A stretch of 64,000 nucleotides of DNA, taken from Allacma fusca (Eukaryota; Arthropoda; Collembola; Symphypleona; Sminthuridae). The notes beneath the pieces were generated by a model, which saw nothing but the letters and a program-made list of their open reading frames with translations, ran no database searches and was not told the DNA's origin. Shown one piece after another: positions 34,813 through 45,440 of this stretch (position 1 is the first letter of the stretch; each line of letters begins with the position of its first letter). The stretch covers positions 57,013,131 through 57,077,130 of the forward strand of contig OX359247.1 of the NCBI GenBank assembly GCA_947179485.1, in the 5' to 3' direction. Position numbers and translations under genes: made by a program.

Positions 34813-35480
34813 CTCGGGTATTTGGGTTCAGGTCCAGGTTCAGGTTCAGTATGGGTTCATTTATTTTGGACCCAATAATTTTGGGTCCTTTCTGGGTACA
34901 ATATTTTATACCCGTAAAATTGGGTACAGGTTCAGGTTCAGGACCAGGTACAGAGAAAAACCCGGTTTGATTTTACCTGTCAGGACCAGGTGCAACACAT
35001 AAAAGACCTGAACCTGATCGCAAAAGACCTGAAATGTTTGGGTTCATTGATTGAAAGTTAAAGGCCGGAGAATTCAAGCTTCCCAAATGATTTCCATCGC
35101 AAAAGCAATGGCAGGGTGTCCCAGGAACCAGTGAACTTTCATTCTTATGCATTTTAAATATATTTTGTACTACAAATACCCAATTGTACTTTTAATACAA
35201 GATAAAATTTAAAAAAGTTTGGATTCTCAAGTACCCAAACATATTCAGGTCCGGTCCAAAAATACCCGGGTTCAGGTCGTCTTTTGGGTACTTTTTCGGG
35301 TTCAGGTACTAATCAGGTGCGGGTACTACAAAAACGCAATTGGGTCAGGTTCAGGATCGAAAAATTTGAACCTGTGAAATGGGTACATTTTCAGGTACAG
35401 GTTCACGCTTTTGAGGTACCCAAAGTTTGGGTCCAGGTTCAGGTACAGGTTCGACTGTTTTGAACCCATGCGATGCACTA
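34813..35480. mobile_element. hAT element, CAGGTTCAGG family, right (mirror) copy, truncated by the gap
   Basis: It is the reverse complement of 32942-33609. The terminus GATGCACTA ends at 35480 and is followed by GTTTTGTT (35481-35488), the mirrored target duplication. About 27 bp of the other terminus would lie in the N run. There is one mismatch to the left copy at the very edge of the gap (34814). Non-coding. Confidence 0.85.
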
Positions 35481-35639
35481 GTTTTGTTGTGCTTCTTCAG
35501 GTTTTCACTCATTCACAATTTGAGGTTTGCAATCAGCATTTCTCAATTACACTCTGAAAAGTAAAAAACAACGGTTGTCTATGTGACATCACATTCTCAT
35601 TGTCAGCTTATCTGGTGATTTTGCGACATAACTCGGAAA

Positions 35640-38393
35640 ATGGGGAAACGCTCATTTTTGGTGGCCATTCTTTTATGGCTATGCTCACTACCATTCTTCG
35701 CTTCAGCGACTGAAGGTGATTTATTTTTGACACCTTTAATCAAAAGCGGCGATTTGGTCAAGGCTCGAGCTAGCGCTGAAGACAGTACCAAATTAATTCG
35801 AACTGGAAAGGATCTAAAGAGCTACAGCGGATTCTTCACAATCGACGAAAGTACCAATTCAAATCTATTTTTTTGGTTCTTTCCTGCTCAGGTAATAAAA
35901 ATGTTGACTAAAATAAGCATATAGCATAGAAATGTAAGTACAATTTACATTTATGACGTCCTAAATTGCCTTTGGGGCGCTGTGTTACATTAGGAAATGT
36001 ATGCGTCTGTTGTTTTTATTTAGTTCATTTAAAAGCTCTTTGCTTTTGGATAAAATCACTTAAAAATGTCCCGAACATTTGTAGAGAAGATTTTTAAAGT
36101 ACTACCCCTTAAAGCCTAAAATCTTTTATTGTTGCAATTCTATACACATATAATGAGAAAAACTAGCGTTCTTAGCAGCAGGAATGTCTAAATATTTTTT
36201 GGTGCTATTAAGAAAGTCACTTGTAACTTACACATATAAAAGCACTATTAACCGTAAAATACACCTTTTGAACTGACAGAAGTAAAGTGAATGACAACAA
36301 TAAAGGTCACATGTCAAACATAGCAATAAAGACGGCAAGAAAACCAATAACATTAAAACCGTTTTATGCGAGTGTTCTTCCAAATTAGTGTTCTGCATAT
36401 TCTGTGACATTATTGCTTACAATTTACAATATATTACTAATTTTTGTTATATACACATAACAGGCTTGAAATTTAAAGTATTACTAGTGAGCGTTCTTTA
36501 TTTTGAAGCAACCAATTTTGACCTGTAAAGTGAGAACAATTTCAAAGATACAGATCATTTAGTATACTGCAATTTCAAATCCTAAAGCATTTCTGGGGCT
36601 AGAACAGACCATTATAAAGACCATCTTATACAGCTCCAGCTTTTTAATGATCGTCCTTGTATTGAACAGGAAAATCCTGACAAAGCCCCAGTCATACTAT
36701 GGGTGAACGATTTTCCTGGGTTTAGTTCTCTGGAAGGCATATTCTTAGAAACGGGTCCCTTCGAACTGAAGGAAAACAACGTTGTGAAGGATAGAAATGT
36801 GACATGGACAAAAACACATTCAATGTTATATATTGACGCCCCTGTGGGATCTGGTAAGCTTAAATGCATTTATTTAAGGACAAAGTACAATTAATTTTCA
36901 AATCCTTCCTTATCATGTTTTCCCTACTTGACCTGCTGGTTCTCAATTATTTCTGAAGGTTTCAGTTTTGCTAACAATGAAAAAGCGTTTGCAAATAATT
37001 CGGACGAAGAAGCGATCGAAATTTACGAGGCGTTAAAGCAATTTTTTATACTATTCAACGAATTTCAGCCACGAGATTTCTATTTAGCCGGAGAAACTTA
37101 TGCTGGTAAAAGAAATGGTCTTGAAAACCCGAATAACTATTGCCTCTAAATATTTTTTTCAGAATAATTTGTATGTATTTATGTTTATAGCAACATTGAT
37201 TCCATACGTCGTTAGACACATTGATTTGGAAAATTCAAAAAGTGATGTTAAGATAAATTTAAAGGGAGTTGTCATAGGCTCTCCATATTTTGACCTTCAG
37301 CAAGAACTCGATCGGCCACAAACCTTGTACAACTTTGGGTTGATTGATGAAGAGCAAAAGAAGAAGTTTGATGATGTCATGAGTAAAGGATTGGTAGAGT
37401 TTAACAAGGGAAACATTCAAGAAGCATCAGAGGTATGTTCAGTTTTGTTTCTTTCTAGCATTACGGGGTGTCAACAGAAGAATCAAGTCACTTTTCCTTT
37501 CTCACCGTTACGTATATCTATCTACACAGACAATGACATGGTCAAGTCAAAAACATGTTTGTCATTCCCTTCTTGGATTATTCGCACCACCCAAGTTAGG
37601 TCTGTGATGGAAATGTGTACGAAAAATTCCCACCAAAATTGCCTGCGAAGTTAAAATATCAAAGTGTTTTTAAACTCACTTTTATGTGACTACAGGAAAA
37701 ACTAGAAATTTTGCTTTGACATTCTGAAATCGCCGACCAAATTACAAGGCCATGTCAATACTTAATTTGTTATGAGTTGAATACATGTGCGCATATACTT
37801 TAAATAGTTAAACTTCCTGAATTTTAAAATTTGCGTGCTTAAAATGGAATTCACAGCTTTTCTTGACTACAATAACCGGTCCAGGCTCTCTCTTTGAAAA
37901 CACCACTGGGTTCCTGGACTATAGAAATGCATTGATGGACAAACCTCCACTTGATGATAGCAAATTCCTGAAGTTCATCGACTCAAAAGAAATCCATAAC
38001 TATCTTCATGTGGGGCTCCACAAATTCATCAATGGGGACCCAAATATCTACACTCGCTTTACGAAGGAATTTGCTGGTGCTCATGAGGACTTGATTCAGG
38101 AAATGCTCGACCGGGGCTACCGCGTACTCTTTTATGCGGCACAATTTGACATGGGTACCGTACAACAGAGCTTGACAAGATTGATCAACAACCTTAAATG
38201 GAAGGGAAAGGACGATTACTCTAAAGCCACGAGAAAAATCTGGAGAGTCAATGGAGACGTGGCAGGTTACATTAAAGCGACTGACAACTTTGTCTATGCC
38301 ATGATTCGTAATGCTGGAAATTATGCCATTCGAGATCAGCCAGAATGGGCATTGGATTTAGTGGAAAGATTTCTGTACAACAAAGAGTTTTAA
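35640..38393 (+). CDS. serine carboxypeptidase-like protein (S10 fold) lacking catalytic Ser and His, right copy
   Basis: Exons are 35640-35891, 36670-36853, 36959-37105, 37191-37432 and 37857-38393, all GT-AG, 453 residues. The mirror image of 30029-32782 has the same translation, so it has the same signal peptide, Thr192 for the nucleophilic Ser, conserved Asp373 and Asn430 for the His. If the inverted duplication is real, the two copies diverge from each other like a head-to-head gene pair with about 2.86 kb between their ATGs, and both promoters flank the palindrome centre. If it is an assembly artefact, this and the left copy are one gene. The start is supported by the signal peptide that follows it. 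Confidence 0.85.
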
Positions 38394-39405
38394 TGCTTGA
38401 TTGTATAAGCTAATTATGAAACATTATTCGGTATAAATTGGGATAGGTATTTTATCTGACATTTAATAGTTACTATGGCTACCTAATATATTCACAAACA
38501 TGAGTGCACAATTTTTAAAATGCTTACACACCCAAATTTATAAGTCTTCTGAAGTTTTAACCTTTGAATTAGAAGAACAATGCTTCGTACTTAATCTAGG
38601 ATTGCACAAAATAGCCCGATTACTAAAATATTTGATCAATTTGTTTTCAAAATCAGTAAACCCAACTCAAAAGTTTTCAGCGTAAATTGTTATCCATCCA
38701 ACAGAACAATAAGACATTAAGACTCAGTAGCCCCCTAGTCATGCTCGAAAAGATTTTATTTAAAGTAATCCGTATAGACTACGTAACCCAAGAGAAAAAT
38801 TGAATTTAGGAAGGTATAAAGTCCTTTGAAGTTTTAACTTTTGATTTATGAGAACAATGCTTCGTACTTAATCAGGGATTGCACAAAATAGCCAGAATAC
38901 TAAAATATTTGGTCAATTTGTGTTCACAATCAGGAAATCCAACTCAAAAGTTTTCAGCGTAAATTGTTATCCGTCCAAGAGTACAATAAGACTCAGTAGC
39001 CTCCTAGTAATGATCGAAATGATTTTTTTTTAAGTAATCCGTATAGACTACGTAAACCAGGAGAAAAATTGAATTCACAAAAACACAGGGCGAGCATTAC
39101 ATTTTTTATTGGGTGCACGTACTACCAGGTTGAATGATTAACTCTTCGGCTCTGAACGTATTAGACTTCCATAATTATTGGAATTACAATTCTTGTTAGT
39201 TGTATCAGATTATCTGAAAAAGCTTGTGATACACAGGAATAAAAAAATAATTTTAATCAGGTTATGCATTTTAAGTTTAATCGTATTTTACACTTTAATG
39301 TGAATCAGGGGCTATTATAATTCTACCATTAGTTAGTAAGTCATTAATAAGAACCAAGTAATGGCTAATCATGTTCAGTTAAATTGGACAGTAGATTGCA
39401 CACCT

Positions 39406-40654
39406 CTAGTTCCTCTCGGTCATGACAACTTTAAAATCCTTAGGTGAAAGCAAACATCCAGGGTTAGATTCGAAGGTAGCATTGGGATTTTCATCGGCGA
39501 GTCGAAAACTGAAACGGTGGAGCATGTTAGCCAGGAAAAAAAAGACCTCATCTCTTGCCAACGTTTCTCCCAGACAAACGCGTTTACCGAATCCGAAGGC
39601 TAAGAGGGCATCCGGTTTTTGGTATGCATATAATTTCAGAAAAATTGTGTTGTGCGACGTAATAAAATTCTTACTCCCATTATCCTTGTAAAGACTGGAA
39701 TTTAGATCTGTCGTGGCCTCAATTTCCTTGATATAAGCATCCATAGAATCCCTGGGTACTCCATTCTCTGGGAAGGATTTTTTGTGCTGGTCTACGTGCC
39801 CTAACGTTATGCTCCTCATAGCCTTCACCAAATCCATTAGCTCTCCCCAACCGGACAATTTTAGGATTAACTTTGCCAATCTCGGCATGAATATAATTGA
39901 AATGTTGCTGGCGAGCTTCTCCGATAATCTGTTAACAATGCAGTGCAAAATTACAACATAAACTTGCTTCAACAAATACACATATGTATTTATTTAGTTG
40001 TATTTAGAGGTGTTGGTATCTTCTTACTCTTTGTTTTAATTGAAAACGGACCAAAGTCGTTGGTCGTCTTGCTCATAACGAACTCCTGCCATAATTTCCC
40101 ACAATGTATTCAACACTGCCATCTGGAAGGTTCTGTTTAGCTTCACGGGCTGGCCCACCTGCTTCGTAAACCCTCCCAAGAATTCATTCATTTCGTTCAT
40201 AACCAATTCCTCGCTGACGTTCTTCCCAAATCCGAAGTCCCGAAGGTGACGGCGCGTATGCCGCCGTTGATCAACCCACTCCTGACCAGAGGAGTTCAGC
40301 ACTCCTAAGAAAGCAAAATGATACGAAAGGTTTTGAAAAAAACAAAATGAATAATATTTTTGAAACAAATTTTCCTTGCAGCATTTTAGCATAAATACTA
40401 ATTGGTTCACTTTATTTTTGATTTCTCGAAGCCATTATTTCATTTTGCAATATTGTGAGCCTCCGTGTAGAATATTCTCCCAATTGAAAGTGCATTTAGT
40501 TCATTTATAATTAGTTATTATAATTTCATATATAATTAGTTTCACATACCGTGTGGCCCATCCGAAAAAGGGTAAACGATTCTTCATCAATTCGCCCAGC
40601 GAAAGCAGGATCGTTGTACACTTAATTAATTTTAAGTCGTTTATAACGTAGCAT
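39406..40654 (-). pseudogene. cytochrome P450 copy C, broken
   Basis: Minus-strand remnants of exons 3 (40654-40550), 4 (40304-40028), 5 (39928-39675) and the last part of exon 7 (39622-39406). Exon 3 has lost about 5 nt (AATTAAGTGTAC where copy B has AATTAAGGAAGTGTAC, and one T fewer near 40567), shifting the frame. Exon 4 gains a TAA at its end (TTCAATTAAAAC where B has TTCAATAAGAAC). A deletion of about 0.66 kb joins intron 5 at ATGCATACC to the AAAAACCGGATGCC of exon 7, removing all of exon 6, the I-helix and the ExxR segment, with a CC shared at the junction. The haem loop [11 protein letters not shown] survives. Exons 1 and 2 are absent; homology ends at about 40660 where the copia-type element begins. 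The final 49 bp are identical to copy B because they lie in the inverted-repeat arm. Confidence 0.88.
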
Positions 40655-40664
40655 CTGTAGACAT

Positions 40665-42360
40665 CTCTACATAATAACGGCCACTTGATGGAGTCTGTGG
40701 CTATTTAAATTGCGCGCTCTTCTACTGGTTTGACAAGAAATTTACCGCGTCAATCACATTTTTATAGGTGAAGTTCTTGGTGCTCTGGTAGTAGACTTGT
40801 CTAAATGAGGACTCTTCGTCCTTTACAAGTAGGTAGTACTTGCTACCTCTAAATGATTCTGTTACTGCATGAACCAGATCTGCGTGCAGACATTCTCCAG
40901 GCTTATAGTGTACAGTTTTTACAACTGACTTATACGGCGTTTTCTTTGACTTTACAAGGGAGCATGACTTACATGCTGTGTCTTCTAGCTGCATATCTTC
41001 AAGTCCATATACAGCTTGCTTGTCCTTGGTTGCTCTCAAAACATTAACATTGATGTGAGCAAGGCGCTCATGCCAAGTAATTGGTTTGACACAAACTAGG
41101 ATTCTGTGCTCAATGGGCCTGAACTGCTTAATGTGAAGCCCATTCTTCCTTACTGCTTGAACATGTGCTTGTCCGTCATTATAAAAGGTAAAGACATTGC
41201 TCTTCCCTTTGGTTACTTCAAAACCTGTCTAGTAGAAGATTTTCGGAGAATAAATTTGCCGATCCAGGAGAATAGAATACGTTAATTAATTCTATTTCGG
41301 TCCAAGTACCACTGATCAGTGCTTGGAGCTTGATTTTCACAACACCTTCCGCAAGCATGTACGTGCCGTTGGCAATTTCAATTTTAGATGGTGTTAAAAA
41401 TTTTACATAGTCAGTGTACCAATCTAATCGTCCGCAACAATGGCTGGTAGCACCTGAGTCGTTTACCCACGCATTATTGGATTCTCCGACCATGTAGGCC
41501 TTTGTTAACTGTTGACTGGCATGTTGCTGTTTGCTCTGATTTGCATTAGAATTCTGCCCGTTAGAGGCGTTCTGATGTTTCTTCTTGTCGGGGCATTCCC
41601 GACTCAAGTGTCCAATGTTTTGGCAATTGTGGTACTTGGTTGTCTTCTTAAGCTGTGCTATTTCTTCTTTGGTTTTTCGTGGTTTGTTTCCACCGTTTTG
41701 GTTTGCTGAGAAAGCTTTTGAGCTTTTAGTTTTCTTCTTAGAGCCATTAGACTCCTCATGTTCTAATTCCCATGTTTTTAAACGGGAGAGAAGTAGAGCA
41801 GAGGTCTGTTGCGTTGAGTCGACGGACCTCCAAGCTTCGCGAAATTGTCTAAATCTTTCAGACATTAAGCTCGATATAACTCTGGCAATGATTGCATCAT
41901 CATCAATTTTCGTGCCCACACTTCCAAGTTGGGCTGCTAAGTTCTGAATTTCACACATCGTGCGAACGGGAGAATTGCAGTGATCTTCCATCACTCCGTA
42001 AAACTTCTGAAACAGTACTTGTTTCGATTCTCCAGACGTACTCTGATGCTATTGTGCAGCTTGAGATCTTCTCAACTTCGCTATCTGACATAGTTAATAA
42101 CATGGAGGTAAATGCGTCTTAATTAGAGTCTCGAGTCCCATTTGTCTTTGGGTGCTACCAGTTGTGGTGGGCCTGGATTTTGAACCATTCAATATGTCCA
42201 TAATATTCATTGAGGTGAAACGACTGGTCATCCGCATTCTCCAAACTCGGTAGTTTTCATCCCCAGTTAGTTTGGAGATAGCTGCGGTGTCAAACTTCTT
42301 TGTAGAATTTACAAAAGTATTATTTACCCTTGATGCTCTACTTGTGGTTGTCATTTTGAT
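40665..42360 (-). pseudogene. Ty1/copia-type Gag-protease-integrase fragment
   Basis: Read on the minus strand from 42354. The Gag N-terminus (42354-42094) has the copia hallmark KLTGDENYRVWRMRM and a VNG-like ILNG block. After a frame break near 42040 comes the Gag C-terminus with a zinc knuckle (41630-41570; NCQNIGHLSREC, the first Cys replaced by Tyr). The protease motif NDSGATSH follows (about 41475-41450; Asp-Ser-Gly). A second break near 41218 precedes the Gag-pre-integrase zinc region (ACKSCSLVKSKKTP) and the start of the integrase core (ECLHADL with its first Asp), ending at about 40722. The rest of integrase, RT and RNase H are missing. Known copia order is Gag-PR-IN-RT-RH, so this is a 3'-truncated copy. 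Confidence 0.85.
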
Positions 42361-43150
42361 AACTTTTTTTAACTTGCACAGGATAAAAAATAATACTTAA
42401 AAGTTTAACTACTGTCTCTCTGTAAAAACAGAGCTAAGGCACAAATTTTGTATGCACAAAACTTAGTTATTGCTACTAGAGTCACGTCTTGAACTGCTAT
42501 CCTTTTACAGGATTATTGAAGCACACTTTCAGTTTTTGTAGGCACAAAACGAAATTCAATTCTGTTAAGAGAAAATGAATTCTTCACTTGTGTGCTTGCG
42601 CTTACAAGTTTTTTACTTTTGCATTTGCAGCTTCGTGCTTTATAACGTTTAAAAGTAAAATACTTTGCTACACAGGTTCGAGTTAAGTTTATTCGGTTAA
42701 GCACACGTATTTATACCAGATAATGTTTACAGATTATTGCTTAATCTAAAGAAACAATTGATCAAAGATGAAGAAATTAACAGGAAATTGGGCAAGAGTC
42801 CTGAAGTGACAAATTCCTATAGAATTGAGATACTATAAGAACGAGCGAGAAAAAGAGAGGCTCTTGGACTTTTATGACCCTGTCATAAATACCCATAAAT
42901 GCTGCATTGACAAATACCAATGTCATTGCAGCTTGATAGTTCGAGGCTTAACCTATGCGGAGAGTTTGCTTCAAGTGTGTTCCAGCTTACGCTGCATTTT
43001 CTCCATCTTCATTTTTGCTATTCATATTGCTCAATGATAAACATGACACAAATACTTCTGACTTTTAATGTATGTTTGTATCTCTATTGTATCTCTATTT
43101 TTAACACCCTCTTTAATCTATATATTTTTTATATCTAGATTACATTACAT
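42361..43150 (-). mobile_element. LTR-like region and leader between the envelope-like gene and gag
   Basis: On the minus strand this 0.8-kb stretch has LTR-type signals: a TATAAATAC box at about 42714-42706, an AATAAA about 25 bases further on (GAATAAACTTAAC), then a leader running to the Gag ATG at 42354. It lies downstream of the envelope-like gene and upstream of gag, as expected where two tandem copies share one LTR. The exact LTR ends and a primer-binding site could not be assigned. Confidence 0.5.
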
Positions 43151-44745
43151 CATTCGGTTTTAACAAAATAGTTGTTCATCGTGGAATTTCTTCCTGCTTC
43201 TTGACAGAATTTACTTCTGTTTTTCTGGTCTTGATCTTGAACCAGGTTTTCCTGAATGCATTTTTCATTACGCATAATAACATAGCTATTGCTAACAACG
43301 TTACACTTATTATTAGACAAATTTCTGTAAATGACCACTGCTCATTATGAAATTCAAATACACGTAAGTTTTTCACTTCAGTCTGAATTTCGTTTTCGTT
43401 GCGTGTCCATTATTGATCAAACTCGGCTGTTAAGTTGCTCCATTTCATGTTGGGATTTAACTGCCAGTTAACTTGCTCTGTCAGCAGAGGATCTTGTTTC
43501 TCTCTCCAGACAGTCTTCAGTATTGAACCCTTGTATTCGATCTCATTAAGAGTGAATGTAGCTGAGAGTGGGAGAGTAAAACCCTCTTCTGGACAGTTGA
43601 TTTTCTTCTTTCCTACTGTGTACTGACTTCCAGCGCAATAAATGAAATACTTGTTTTAAAATACTTTCACTTGGATAAACTCCTTTTCATCACCAGTTTA
43701 CGCGACTTTACATCGTTCTACTTGAAAGAGTTTCATTTATCCAAATGAGAGATTGTGGTTGCAGTTCATTGACATTCCAAGAGTCATTTTTTCGGATTGT
43801 GCTCTGTTGAAAGTGTTATACACAGTCTTCAGTTGTAGATAATGTTGCTAGTGCTGGACATTTATACACTAGTCTGCATGTTTCATTTCCTTTGATGAGA
43901 CGAAGTCCAAATGGATCAGCCTTAACTTGTAACAGGCTTCTATTGACTATCGGTACTGAAAATTCCAGTGTGACATCAGTTCTCTCGGATCCCATAGTGC
44001 ATTTGTGGAATATACCAAATTCAATAGGACATTCTTCTGTGCATGGCAAAGTAATATTGAGAAATTCAAATAGATAGGATTTTATTTCCTGTATTTTCCA
44101 ATTTTTATCAGTGTCTCGGATTATGCGTTTTCCTTCTAGTAGATTTCCTATTAGGTCTGAAATCACATAGTGCAGTTCCATGGTCTTTAACTTGAAAATG
44201 TCCACTTCCATCAAAAGTTGGTCCAGCTGAGAGGTTATTTTCCGGATTTCCATTTGCAAGAGTTTTAACCTCTTATTTGAAGTGTACACAAGTTGATCTA
44301 CTGCTTGTTTCAGTTCTTCTTGTTTAGTTTCCAGTGCATGTTCTTGACACTGCAAAACCTGCTAGTCCTACTCCAGCGCTTACTACTGCTACAATAACAA
44401 TGAGACCGGCTGTGAAAACAAATTGTTTTTGTCTTCTAAAGGTGATCTTGTCTTTAGGACAGATTTTCTCTACCTGCTTTCGGAAAAGTTCTTCATATTT
44501 GTCTTCACACTCCTTTGTCATGTTTCTGTAGATCTGTACTTCTATGCCTTCTGCTGGCAACATGGAACAAGGAGATACTAGCTGTAACTTCATTGTAAAG
44601 GCGTTAAACCCTACAATCACTGGTTGATGACGTTTTCTCCAAATGATAGGGCTAGTGCTTGTAGCTCCACTTATTGTGATTAGGAACCATAGTATTGCTA
44701 ATGTCCAAAGAAGATTATTATCCGAAGAATCCCGAGATGTTCTAT
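43151..44745 (-). pseudogene. envelope-like membrane glycoprotein gene of a retroelement (locus 1), broken
   Basis: Minus strand. The N-terminal segment (to 44324) begins with a hydrophobic signal-like stretch (LLWTLAILWFLI) and ends with RRQK followed by a glycine/alanine-rich hydrophobic segment (about 44455-44350), like a furin-type site plus fusion peptide. Next comes a heptad-rich region (44340-44100), a CTEECPIEFG cysteine block and N-glycosylation sequons (about 43816), then frames interrupted by stops (43380-43810). The last segment (43376-43176) has a transmembrane anchor and a basic tail. Layout is that of a class-I-like fusion glycoprotein; it is collinear with 60920-62293. Breaks are a frame change at 44324-44355 and several stops in the ectodomain. 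The virus family it came from is not recognised. The first about 30 codons of the longest frame (44746-44839) belong to a neighbouring repeat, not to this gene. Confidence 0.7.
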
Positions 44746-45440
44746 TGTCGGCTATAGTTTCCTTTCTGGAACACGACACCAGATATATTCTTGGTTTACA
44801 AGGTCTGGTTCGAACTACACTAATTGTCGTTTGTTGCACCAGGAAAAATCCTGGTACCAGACACTTAGCGCAAAAGATTGTACATAAATTGGTATCAATT
44901 CAGGCTAAACCGGTACTGGTTATGGAAATTCTCTTAAGATTGACAACTGACAATCTAACAATTGTGATTACACTGGTACTAGCATTGAGAAGTCCTCGTA
45001 AAGTGTATATACCAGATATTAAAATCTTCATATTTAACGTACTTCTTCCACAGATTGTATTCCTCGTCTACGACACGCTTGTCCAGTAGAATTAACATAA
45101 CATGAACGCCCGAAGCGACGGGTTAGGTTTTCAAACCCGTAAATTCGGACTGTGCACAGAACTTGTCAATATCTAATCATTGACCTTACCGGATTCTTCT
45201 TCCATAAAACCTAGCCCCAAAACAAAGAACCAATTTTTATAACGTGCCCTTTAACATACTTTTTTCCTGGTGTAGCAAATGTCTGGTACAATTGTATTGC
45301 ACCACGGTACACGCTATTATAGCTTACATTACTTGCTCCAGGTATTTTCCCCAGTACAAGCCATTAACAACGTTCACATATACTGTATTGCGCCAGATAT
45401 AATCTCCATGTAAAATCCCTATGTACCAGGTAAGAACGTG
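44746..45440. repeat. fragment of the GGTATA/ACCAGG palindromic element family
   Basis: Homologous to 18007-18300 and, inverted, to parts of 21940-23760. It includes CGAAGCGACGGGTTAGG near 45108 and ACGTGCCCTTTAAC near 45241. The open frame at 44643-45089 on the plus strand crosses this repeat and the envelope relic and is not a gene. Confidence 0.55.

Larger units (their letters stand above)
28968..39454. repeat. large inverted duplication: 4.64-kb arms around an unresolved centre
   Basis: Arms are 28968-33607 and 34815-39454. A base at x in the left arm pairs with 68422 minus x in the right. In every stretch compared (P450 3' end, 270-bp tandem repeat, all five carboxypeptidase exons, introns, the hAT element) I found no mismatch, including non-coding DNA. 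Identity stops at 28967/39455 inside the last P450 exon; beyond that the arms continue as diverged paralogues (copies B and C). The centre holds about 1 kb of single-copy DNA (33608-34612) and a 200-base N run. It could be a genuine recent palindrome or a scaffolding artefact; the sequence alone does not decide. Confidence 0.9.

Noticed and set aside
34605-34970. 121-residue open frame starting at the gap
   Set aside because: It reads through 200 N and then through a hAT word array; it is not a gene.
44643-45089. 148-residue plus-strand frame
   Set aside because: It spans the antisense of the envelope relic and an adjoining repeat; no domain, no conserved start.
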